Shown here: one piece after another, positions 1-5,215 of the stretch
How positions within the stretch are numbered: position 1 is the stretch's first letter
How the letters are laid out: every line of letters begins with the position of its first letter
From: Spirochaetaceae bacterium
GTDB taxonomy: Bacteria > Spirochaetota > Spirochaetia > Treponematales > Treponemataceae
Direction: 5' to 3'
DNA length: 7,236 nucleotides
Assembly (NCBI GenBank): GCA_031271875.1
Contig: JAISVD010000081.1
Span: 1 to 7,236 of the forward strand
The notes under the pieces: generated by a model
What the model was told of the DNA's origin: nothing
The model's database searches: none
The model's input: only the letters and a program-made list of their open reading frames with translations
Position numbers and translations under genes: made by a program

Positions 1-299
1 ACGAAGGGAAGCAGCGCCAGATCCCGGGCGCGTTTTATCTCCACCGCAAGGCGTCTCTGGTGTTTTGCACAGGTACCGGTGATGCGCCGGGGCAGGATTT
101 TTCCCCGCTCCGTGGTAAAACGGCGCAGTCCCTCCGCGTCCTTATAATCGATCCTGGCTTTCTGGGAACAGAAACGGCATACCTTTTTACGGAAAAAGAC
201 CTTTCCCTTGCGGGCATTGGTTTTTTCATCGGCATCACGCATCACATCCTGCATCTGCACATCATTCATATCTGCATCTTTCATCTTTTCATCTGACAT
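1..299 (-). CDS. rpsR: 30S ribosomal protein bS18, 3' end cut by window edge
   Basis: bS18 binds bS6 on the platform of the small ribosomal subunit. I read 99 complete residues; the frame is open to the window edge. The core matches S18: VFFRKKVCRFC (34-44), IDYKD (50-54), GKILPRRITGTC (66-77), QRRLA (81-85), IKRARDLALLPF (88-99). Since S18 usually ends a few residues after LLPF, only the tail is missing. C41, C44, C77 and H80 form a CxxC...CxxH set, as in the zinc-binding (C+) form. The start at 299 has an AGGAG (306-310) six bases upstream. Residues 1-24 are an acidic Met-rich extension made of five tandem M-x-D units, absent from E. coli S18. It follows ssb by 15 bases, in the usual rpsF-ssb-rpsR order; rplI would be expected next, outside the window. 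The shorter minus-strand frame over 35-238 is a shadow. Confidence 0.96.
   Translation of the reverse strand, partial: MSDEKMKDADMNDVQMQDVMRDADEKTNARKGKVFFRKKVCRFCSQKARIDYKDAEGLRRFTTERGKILPRRITGTCAKHQRRLAVEIKRARDLALLPF
228..299 (-). repeat. 15-bp tandem repeat coding M-x-D pentapeptides in bS18
   Basis: Reading leftward from the rpsR start, five in-frame units begin with ATG at 299, 284, 269, 254 and 242. They encode MSDEK, MKDAD, MNDVQ, MQDV and MRDAD. Four units are 15 nt and the fourth is 12 nt. Every unit has Met at position 1 and Asp (GAT) at position 3. The units have diverged in their other codons, so this is an old or protein-selected repeat and not a fresh slippage product. Confidence 0.8.
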
Positions 300-314
300 A
301 TCGTTCTCCTGAAA

Positions 315-797
315 TTAAAATGGAATATCGTCGGGGAAATCCGAATCGCCCGAATAGGAGGCTCCCCCGTCATCATAGGACTCCCCGGGTGCGTCCTGCC
401 TTTTCTGGTAGGAACCGCCGCGGTCATAGGAAGCCCCGCCCGCAGACTGACCCTCCCGAGAGCCGGAAGAGCCTCCGCCTCCGAGGAGCTGCACATTGGT
501 CGCCATGATTTCGACCTTGCTTCGGGCCTGACCATCCTGCTCCCAGCGATTCTGGCGCAGTTCACCCTCAACAGCGACCTGCTTACCCTTGATCAGGTAC
601 TGATTGATCGCTTCGCCGGCGCGTCCCCAGAGCACAATATCAAAAAAATTCGCCTCCTCCACCCACTGGTCACCGTTTTTTCGGCGCCGGTTGAGGGCGA
701 GAGAAAATTTACATACAGCCATACCGCCGGAGGTATATTTGAGTTCGGCGTCACGGGTAAGCCGGCCAATCAAAATGACATGATTTACGTCAGCCAT
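315..797 (-). CDS. ssb: Single-stranded DNA-binding protein
   Basis: SSB coats single-stranded DNA during replication and repair and recruits partners through its C-terminal tip. The 160-residue protein opens with MADVNHVILIGRLTRDAELKYT, the standard OB-fold start. The OB-fold runs to about residue 106 (FFDIVLWGRAGE, YLIKGKQVAVEGELRQNRWEQDG, VQLLGG). A low-complexity Gly/Ser/Asp/Tyr linker (about 107-151) follows, and the protein ends in the acidic, hydrophobic tip DFPDDIPF (153-160), so it is full length. It lies 12 bases after rpsF and 15 before rpsR. Upstream of the ATG there is only an imperfect Shine-Dalgarno (AGGTACAGGG), so coupling to rpsF translation is plausible. The layout matches the classic rpsF-ssb-rpsR operon. 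Confidence 0.98.
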   Translation of the reverse strand: MADVNHVILIGRLTRDAELKYTSGGMAVCKFSLALNRRRKNGDQWVEEANFFDIVLWGRAGEAINQYLIKGKQVAVEGELRQNRWEQDGQARSKVEIMATNVQLLGGGGSSGSREGQSAGGASYDRGGSYQKRQDAPGESYDDGGASYSGDSDFPDDIPF

Positions 798-809
798 AAG
801 CCCTGTACC

Positions 810-1091
810 TTATTCGTCAACACGGACAAACAGAAATTTAAGAACATTCTGGTTCAGTTTAAATCGTCCGTCGATATCGATAATCTTCGCGGGGTTTACC
901 CTGATATTGAACAGAACATACCGTCCGCGGCTCTGTTTCTTGATCAGATAGCAGAGCTCACGATCCCCGAAGGGCTCCTCTTTTTCAATATCCGCACCGA
1001 ATTCGGAAAGCCCTCCCCGGACACCTTCAATGCCGGTTTTGAATTTCTCCTCTTCAATGGGAAAAATAACCATCAACTCATACTTTCGCAT
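810..1091 (-). CDS. rpsF: 30S ribosomal protein bS6
   Basis: bS6 pairs with bS18 on the platform of the 30S subunit. The product is 93 residues: MRKYELMVIFP at the N-terminus, EEPFGDREL at 38-46, RGRYVLFN at 55-62 and LKFLFVRV near the end, all typical of S6. The frame extends ten residues further upstream, but I choose the ATG at 1091: MRKYELM is the family's usual start and AAGGAG sits five bases before it. It is the first gene of the minus-strand operon, 12 bases before ssb. A perfect hairpin lies just upstream in the leader. The wording of the sequence resembles spirochaete S6 proteins as I remember them; that is not checked by a search. A 123-codon plus-strand frame across this gene is a shadow. 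Confidence 0.98.
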   Translation of the reverse strand: MRKYELMVIFPIEEEKFKTGIEGVRGGLSEFGADIEKEEPFGDRELCYLIKKQSRGRYVLFNIRVNPAKIIDIDGRFKLNQNVLKFLFVRVDE

Positions 1092-1096
1092 AAACG

Positions 1097-1102
1097 CTCC
1101 TT
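1097..1102 (-). promoter_or_regulatory. Ribosome binding site that fixes the rpsF start
   Basis: The minus strand reads AAGGAG followed by CGTTT and then the ATG at 1091. This near-perfect Shine-Dalgarno at normal spacing supports the 93-residue start over the ten-residue longer alternative. Confidence 0.85.
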
Positions 1103-1104
1103 TT

Positions 1105-1136
1105 GGACATTTGGTCCGCATTTTTTTAATGCGGAC
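1105..1136 (-). promoter_or_regulatory. Hairpin in the rpsF leader, possible bS6:bS18 control site
   Basis: On the minus strand GTCCGCATT (1136-1128) pairs perfectly with AATGCGGAC (1122-1114) around an A5 loop, a 9-bp stem ending 22 bases before the rpsF start codon. The base of the stem, GGAC (1117-1114), could instead pair with GTCC (1108-1105) across CAAAT, making a small competing hairpin next to the ribosome binding site. In many bacteria the S6:S18 complex binds the rpsF leader to repress its own operon. The place is right and CCG occurs in the stem, but I cannot confirm the known consensus, in which a CCG is bulged. It is not a terminator: the U-run is absent on the coding side and the gene follows at once. 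Confidence 0.5.
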
Positions 1137-1148
1137 AAGGAAATATGC

Positions 1149-1157
1149 TGATATAAT
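1149..1157 (+). promoter_or_regulatory. Candidate extended -10 promoter facing right
   Basis: TGATATAAT is an exact extended -10 element (TG, one base, TATAAT). No acceptable -35 hexamer lies 16-18 bases upstream, as is common for extended -10 promoters. It would give a leader of about 140 bases for the gene at 1305. The region is AT-rich, so chance occurrence is a real possibility. Confidence 0.35.
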
Positions 1158-1193
1158 ACATACAAAACAGATTATGATAATATCAGATAATAT

Positions 1194-1222
1194 ACCATAA
1201 CATTTTAAAAATACACGGTCAA
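1194..1222 (-). promoter_or_regulatory. Candidate promoter for rpsF-ssb-rpsR
   Basis: The minus strand has TTGACC (1222-1217), a 17-base spacer and TATGGT (1199-1194). The -35 is a 5/6 match to the sigma-70 consensus and the -10 is 4/6. Transcription would start near 1187, giving a leader of roughly 95 bases that includes the hairpin. A rival lies closer: TTATCA (1180-1175), 16 bases, TATTAT (1158-1153), which would also keep the hairpin. Sequence alone does not decide between them. Confidence 0.45.
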
Positions 1223-1246
1223 GACTGTTCTTGAGAAAACCGATAA
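1219..1246 (+). promoter_or_regulatory. Weak sigma-28-like promoter candidate
   Basis: ACCGATAA (1239-1246) matches the flagellar sigma-28 -10 consensus GCCGATAA at 7 of 8 bases. TCAA (1219-1222) lies 16 bases upstream, a 3/4 match to the TAAA core of the -35 at one base more than the usual spacing. It would start transcription about 50 bases before the gene at 1305. I mention it because that gene ends in a FliM-like peptide. Confidence 0.25.
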
Positions 1247-1304
1247 TTAATACAGGGGAAAATGTTGTTACAGTATCTATTTTCCGAGGTTATGGGAGGG
1301 GTTA

Positions 1305-1748
1305 ATGGCAAAAAAAATCAACTTTAAAGATAACCTGTTTCATCTCGCACGGAGTCTTGACAGGTTCTCAGACGGCCTGACGCTTGATCTTGAGGGGGAT
1401 TTTTTTCTCGATAAATTTGTCGATGATATACTTTTTTTCAATTCGGTTATTTCGAGAATATACGCCATTCTCGAAAAAAACAGCAATATGAGCGAATACC
1501 GCGAACAGATGCGTAATCTGTATACGGTCCAGAAAAAATACATAACCATATTGAACAGAATCATTTCGGGACAGATATGTTTTGCAGATCAGTTCGCCCG
1601 GTTTGGGCCGAAATTTTCCGAAATTCTCAGGGCAAACGAGGTAATGCAGAATCAGATATATGCCTCCCTTGATACGGCCGCGAAGACCCCCCAGGAAGCG
1701 AACGATGTTGTTTCCCGTGATGAGATGAGCGCATTGCTTCAATTTTGA
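1305..1748 (+). CDS. Uncharacterised helical protein with FliM-like C-terminal peptide
   Basis: I do not recognise the body of this 147-residue protein. It has no signal peptide or membrane span and reads as a soluble, mostly helical protein rich in charged and hydrophobic residues, for example the stretch 48-88 with SRIYAILEK and YTVQKKYITILNRII. The last residues are VVSRDEMSALLQF. SRDEMSALL (137-145) resembles the SQ(A/D)EIDALL peptide found at the N-terminus of FliM and FliY, where it binds phosphorylated CheY. Here the peptide is at the C-terminus. The ATG at 1305 has a strong GGGAGGGG (1294-1301) before it. The gene stands alone: it is divergent from rpsF, and 100 bases separate it from the next start, with a promoter candidate in between. 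A link to flagella or chemotaxis is inference from one short motif. Coding is AT-rich compared with the downstream genes. Confidence 0.85.
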   Translation: MAKKINFKDNLFHLARSLDRFSDGLTLDLEGDFFLDKFVDDILFFNSVISRIYAILEKNSNMSEYREQMRNLYTVQKKYITILNRIISGQICFADQFARFGPKFSEILRANEVMQNQIYASLDTAAKTPQEANDVVSRDEMSALLQF

Positions 1749-1773
1749 AGAGTTTCTTTATTTTATCTATAAA
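1745..1773 (+). promoter_or_regulatory. Candidate promoter for the oxidoreductase-rsmD pair
   Basis: TTGAAG (1745-1750), exactly 17 bases, then TATAAA (1768-1773): 4/6 and 5/6 matches to the sigma-70 hexamers. The -35 overlaps the TGA stop (1746-1748) of the preceding gene. Transcription would begin near 1780, about 70 bases before the preferred start at 1849. Confidence 0.45.
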
Positions 1774-1808
1774 TATATCTCTATAGGTATGTATATCTCT
1801 CTATAGGT
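1774..1808 (+). repeat. Imperfect direct repeat TATATCT(CT)CTATAGGT
   Basis: TATATCTCTATAGGT (1774-1788) is repeated at 1792-1808 as TATATCTCTCTATAGGT, differing only by a two-base CT insertion. The repeat sits in the likely 5' untranslated region of the oxidoreductase gene, between the candidate promoter and the ATG. It may be an operator or simple slippage; nothing in the sequence tells which. Confidence 0.6.
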
Positions 1809-1848
1809 GTTTGCAAAACAGTATATTAATGGTATTATAGATGAAGTT

Positions 1849-3144
1849 ATGGAATATTATGACTGCATCATTGCGGGTTCCGGACCGGCTGGTCTGGGAG
1901 CCGCTTTTCAGCTGCTGTCCTGTAAACCGGATGCCAGAATCCTGATTCTGGAAAAAGCCGAGATATCCTCCGGGGGCCTGAGAAACGACTGTAAAATGAA
2001 TTTTACCTTTCCCGTCGGTTTCCCTGGAGAGTATTGGGAGCGCGGTAAAGCGGAGGAGTACCTCGCACAGGTGGAGGAGTTTCTGAAACCGGAAATTCTG
2101 GAGCAGAAGCAGTTTGATGTATATGAAAAACGGGCGGCACGGATCGGGGTGGAGCTTCTGCGTATACGCCAGTCCCATCTCGGGACAGACGGCGGCATAC
2201 AGCTCATAAAAGCCCTTGTTTCACAGCTGACCGCGAAGCAGGTGGAGATATCGTTTGGAGAGTCCCTTATAACGGCCGAAGAGAAAGACCATATGGCGGT
2301 TACCGGTAAACGGGAAGCGCACTATGGCGCGCTCATTGTCGCTCCCGGCCGTCACGGGTTTGATTTCCTGCGCAGGTTCATGACCGAACTGGGGATCCCC
2401 TATGCCGATAACAGTATAGATGTGGGTATCAGGCTTGAGACGAAGATCGAACACTACCCTATCGTAAAGGACTATTACGACCCGAAATTCATATTTCCCG
2501 AGCGGACAAGGACATTCTGCACGAATTCCGGGAGCGCCCATGTGGTACAGGAGCGGTATACCACTCCATCGGGACAGCATTATTACAGCGTAAACGGTCA
2601 CTCATATTCGGAAAACCGGCCCCCCAATGGACTGGTCAACTTTGCGGTACTCCGCAGCGTAGCCTTTACGGAACCTATCGCCTCAGGGCAGGATTATGCA
2701 GAGTACCTCGCTACCCTCGCCATGCTCACCGGCGGAGGACATCCGGTGATGCAGCGGGTCGGCGATTTTCGCCTGGGAAAACGTACCACAGCGGACGGAC
2801 TGAATACGGACCTGAACGACTTCAGGCCGACCCTCTCCTCCGCAACCCCCGGGGATATATCCCTGGCGCTGCCTTCCAAATTTCTCGATTCGATCTGGAA
2901 GGCGCTTAAACTGCTGGATACGATTATCCCCGGCATTCTCCACCCCAGTACGATTATGTACTATCCGGAGATAAAGCTGTACGCCAACAAACCGATATTC
3001 AGGGATTACTATTTTATGGCCGCCCGGGATATCTACCTGATAGGCGACGGAGCCGGGACCTCCCGGGGAATCACCGGCGCATGGGCGTCGGGACTCCGGG
3101 CGGCGGATGGTATCGCGGCGCGGAACGGCTGGACCGCCGCATGA
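1849..3144 (+). CDS. FAD-dependent oxidoreductase, COG2509-like
   Basis: A predicted soluble flavoprotein of 431 residues. The FAD-binding Rossmann fold begins at once: YDCIIAGSGPAGLGAAF with GSGPAG at 10-15, and LILEK (E35) at the end of the second strand. The C-terminal flavin motif is YLIGDGAGTSRGITGAWASG (GDGAG at 399-403). Between them PGRHGFDF, SIDVGIRLE and RTFCTNSGSAHVVQE resemble the uncharacterised dehydrogenase family COG2509, for which no substrate is established. Where I remember FC-x-CPGG in relatives, this protein has FCTNSG, so the second Cys is absent. The frame opens at a GTG at 1807, but I prefer the ATG at 1849 because the Rossmann fold should lie near the N-terminus; neither start has a good ribosome binding site. 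The stop overlaps rsmD by ATGA, so the two are probably translated together. The reaction and cofactor preference cannot be read from the sequence. Confidence 0.85.
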   Translation: MEYYDCIIAGSGPAGLGAAFQLLSCKPDARILILEKAEISSGGLRNDCKMNFTFPVGFPGEYWERGKAEEYLAQVEEFLKPEILEQKQFDVYEKRAARIGVELLRIRQSHLGTDGGIQLIKALVSQLTAKQVEISFGESLITAEEKDHMAVTGKREAHYGALIVAPGRHGFDFLRRFMTELGIPYADNSIDVGIRLETKIEHYPIVKDYYDPKFIFPERTRTFCTNSGSAHVVQERYTTPSGQHYYSVNGHSYSENRPPNGLVNFAVLRSVAFTEPIASGQDYAEYLATLAMLTGGGHPVMQRVGDFRLGKRTTADGLNTDLNDFRPTLSSATPGDISLALPSKFLDSIWKALKLLDTIIPGILHPSTIMYYPEIKLYANKPIFRDYYFMAARDIYLIGDGAGTSRGITGAWASGLRAADGIAARNGWTAA

Positions 3145-3683
3145 GAATAACCGGCGGAACACTGAAGGGAAGAAGCGTCCTGTGCCCGGAGGGAGAGATC
3201 CGTCCCACCATGGACAAGGTGAGGGAATCGCTCTTTTCGATACTCGGGCCCCTGGAAGGGAAGTCGTTCCTTGACCTTTTCGGCGGGTCCGGGGCGGTTT
3301 CTCTGGAAGCGTTTTCCAGAGGAGCGGCTCCGGTGGTGCTTGTGGAGAACGACAGGGGAAAAAGGGAAACGACATGTTCCAATATATCACTCGCAGGAGG
3401 AACCATAACAGGAAAATTCATGGCGGCGGAGCTTTTTATAAAGCGAAACCGGCAGAATTTCGATATCATTTTCTGTGATCCGCCCTTTCATTACCGTTTT
3501 CATGAGGAACTGATAAGGAGCTGCGATGAGAGAGGTTTTCTGGCTGCCGACGGCATCTTTCTGATGCACAGGCCCGCAGAGCGTTTCCTGCCCGACACAA
3601 TAGGATCGCTTGAAAGGATTGATCAACGTCGGTACGGCAGATCCATAGTCGATTTTTATGGAAAACAGGGAGAATCTTCTTGA
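3141..3683 (+). CDS. rsmD: 16S rRNA (guanine966-N2)-methyltransferase
   Basis: RsmD methylates N2 of G966 in 16S rRNA during 30S assembly, using S-adenosylmethionine. The 180-residue protein starts MRITGGTLKGR, then RPTMDKVRESLFSIL (21-35), the SAM-binding motif FLDLFGGSGAVSLEAF (DLFGGSG at 45-51), an acidic strand end VENDR (68-72) and the catalytic FCDPPF (DPPF at 113-116). This is the full motif order of the family, at close to the E. coli length of about 198. The frame continues 20 codons upstream, but the ATG at 3141 gives the family N-terminus and overlaps the oxidoreductase stop as ATGA, indicating translational coupling. No clear Shine-Dalgarno is needed or seen. The YhhF/RsmD family is separated from other N2-guanine methyltransferases by the RPT...VRE..F motif, which is present. 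Confidence 0.95.
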   Translation: MRITGGTLKGRSVLCPEGEIRPTMDKVRESLFSILGPLEGKSFLDLFGGSGAVSLEAFSRGAAPVVLVENDRGKRETTCSNISLAGGTITGKFMAAELFIKRNRQNFDIIFCDPPFHYRFHEELIRSCDERGFLAADGIFLMHRPAERFLPDTIGSLERIDQRRYGRSIVDFYGKQGESS

Positions 3684-3708
3684 ATTATTTGACTAAAAAT
3701 CTTATTAT
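3680..3708 (+). promoter_or_regulatory. Candidate promoter for the TPR genes and rlmN
   Basis: TTGAAT (3680-3685), exactly 17 bases, then TATTAT (3703-3708), 4/6 and 5/6 matches to sigma-70 hexamers. The -35 contains the TGA stop of rsmD (3681-3683). A small inverted repeat, CTTATT (3701-3706) and AATAAG (3713-3718), covers the -10 and the likely start point; it has no U-run after it, so it is not a convincing terminator. The second -35-like TTGACT at 3689 has no good -10 at the right distance. Confidence 0.45.
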
Positions 3709-3731
3709 TATCAATAAGGCATGAAATTGGT

Positions 3732-4061
3732 ATGGAAAAAAATACTTCAATTGTGAATCAAGGAGGTTTCATAAAAACCACCGACATTCCGGTTACAAAT
3801 CTTACTTCTGAACAGAAAGCTGTCCTTAACAGAAAAGGTAATATGCTTTTTAATCAGGGTGACATAGAGAGTGCAAAAAGGATTTTTATAACCACCGGAT
3901 ATTCGGATGGCCTTACACGTGTTGGAGATGTTTGTCTTGCAAATGGGAAAGAGTTGGATGCGTTAAAATTATACTGGCTGGCACATAATAAACGAAAATC
4001 AGAGCCCCTATTGGAAAAACTGGCGCAGCTGATTGAGATAATGATTGAGGAAGAGGTTTAA
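3732..4061 (+). CDS. Small TPR-like protein, probably spirochaete-type
   Basis: A 109-residue soluble protein without signal peptide or membrane span. After a short N-terminus containing QGGF (10-13), the segment about 27-85 reads as one to two TPR-like helical hairpins: LNRKGNMLFNQGDIESAKRIF and then GLTRVGDVCLANGKELDALKLYWLA. The tail is acidic (EIMIEEEV). I remember small proteins with GGF, LNRKGN and TTGYSDGL in other spirochaetes, but could not search. No function is known to me. The start ATG has only AAGG (3716-3719) twelve bases upstream. A perfect AAGGAGGT (3760-3767) lies inside the gene, coding QGGF, with no start codon at the proper distance after it. The next gene, a large TPR protein, starts five bases after the stop, so the pair is almost certainly co-transcribed and may act together. 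Confidence 0.88.
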   Translation: MEKNTSIVNQGGFIKTTDIPVTNLTSEQKAVLNRKGNMLFNQGDIESAKRIFITTGYSDGLTRVGDVCLANGKELDALKLYWLAHNKRKSEPLLEKLAQLIEIMIEEEV

Positions 4062-4066
4062 AAATT

Positions 4067-5215
4067 ATGGAAGAAATGTATACAGATTTGTCATCATCAT
4101 TTCATACTATGAATATGACAGAAAATACGGAAGTCGATCCCAAAATGGAGGAAATTTCGGAACTGTCAAAACAGGGGTATCAGTTATTAAAAGAAAACAG
4201 AATATCAGAAGCGGAAGAGGCGTTTAATAAAATACTTTCTATTGAAGATAATAACAACTATGCATTGGTTGGACTGGGAGATTCCATGCGGAAACAGAAT
4301 CATTTCCGCGAGGCTGTAGAGTATTACAGCAGGTGTCTTTCATTTCATCCCGGTAACAATTACGCACTGTTCGGTCTGGCGGATTGTTACAAGGCCCTGA
4401 ACCAGTATCACAAGGCTATTGAGATCTGGGAGCAGTATCTGCTGCACGATGATAAAAACATCACCGTTCTGACCCGTGTCGCGGATGCGTACCGCAAGAT
4501 CCGGGATTTCAGGAAATCCAAAACCCTGTATCTGCGGGTGCTCGATATGGAGGAAAACAACGCCTACGCACTGATCGGGCTCGGACACCTTCATTATGAT
4601 TTTAAGGAGTACCGGGACGCCCTGTATTACTGGAGCAGGATGCTCGAAATCAACCCGGATTCGGTTGATATCAGGGTGCTGACCTCCATAGGGAACTGCC
4701 ACCGGAAACTCAAGACCTTTGATCAGGGTGTCCCCTACTTTGAACGCGCTCTGGAGATGGATCCGGATAACTTTTACGCCCTCTTCGGACTCGCGGACTG
4801 TTACCGGGGGATGAACCAGCAGTACCATTCCGTGGATTACTGGAACAAGATACTCCAGAAAGACCCCCGGAACAAGGTTATTCTCACCCGCGCCGGTGAC
4901 GCTTACCGCAATATGGGTGATTACCCTCTGGCGGCGGAGTATTACGAACGGGCGCTCAATATTGAATTTGATGTATACGCCGTACTCGGACTTGCCCTTA
5001 TAAGCAAGGGGCAGGGAAAAATGGAGGAGGCCGCAGCGAGCCTTTCAAGGCTGATTCAGGCGGACCCGAAGAATTACCGGCTCTATCTTGAACTTGCCGA
5101 CTGTTATATCAAAATGAACCTGAAAGCACGGGCGGTGGAAACACTCCAGAGTTTTCAGCGTTTCGGCATACGCAGCCAGCCTGTTTCGGAATACCTCGAT
5201 AAAATACTGCTGTGA
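4067..5215 (+). CDS. Ten-repeat tetratricopeptide (TPR) protein
   Basis: A 382-residue protein that is almost entirely TPR, a helical scaffold for protein-protein contacts. No signal peptide, membrane span or catalytic domain is seen, so it is probably cytoplasmic. About ten units run from residue 32 to 366, after an acidic N-terminal segment. From residue 99 the units alternate: YALFGL (99), VLTR (134), YALIGL (167), VLTS (204), YALFGL (237), ILTR (272), YAVLGL (303), making a two-TPR super-repeat of about 69 residues. The ATG at 4067 has AAGAGG ten bases upstream, inside the previous gene. The first 80 or so codons are AT-rich and the rest GC-rich. The stop overlaps the rlmN start as GTGA. 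The partner is unknown; position between rRNA methyltransferase genes hints at a role near ribosome assembly, but this is only context. Confidence 0.93.
   Translation: MEEMYTDLSSSFHTMNMTENTEVDPKMEEISELSKQGYQLLKENRISEAEEAFNKILSIEDNNNYALVGLGDSMRKQNHFREAVEYYSRCLSFHPGNNYALFGLADCYKALNQYHKAIEIWEQYLLHDDKNITVLTRVADAYRKIRDFRKSKTLYLRVLDMEENNAYALIGLGHLHYDFKEYRDALYYWSRMLEINPDSVDIRVLTSIGNCHRKLKTFDQGVPYFERALEMDPDNFYALFGLADCYRGMNQQYHSVDYWNKILQKDPRNKVILTRAGDAYRNMGDYPLAAEYYERALNIEFDVYAVLGLALISKGQGKMEEAAASLSRLIQADPKNYRLYLELADCYIKMNLKARAVETLQSFQRFGIRSQPVSEYLDKILL

Noticed and set aside
780..1151. 123-codon plus-strand frame
   Set aside because: Antisense to rpsF and the start of ssb, both of which are certain.
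2683..3390. 235-codon minus-strand frame
   Set aside because: Antisense to the oxidoreductase and rsmD and crossing their junction; Pro/Arg-rich with no recognisable domain.
3701..3718. Terminator after rsmD (CTTATT/AATAAG)
   Set aside because: The stem is short and AT-rich, has no T-run after it and covers a good -10 element, so a promoter reading is preferred.
3760..3767. Perfect AAGGAGGT as a ribosome binding site for a shorter start
   Set aside because: No ATG, GTG or TTG follows at 5-12 bases in the frame. The bases code QGGF, and GGF seems to be part of the conserved N-terminus, so the match is probably a codon coincidence.
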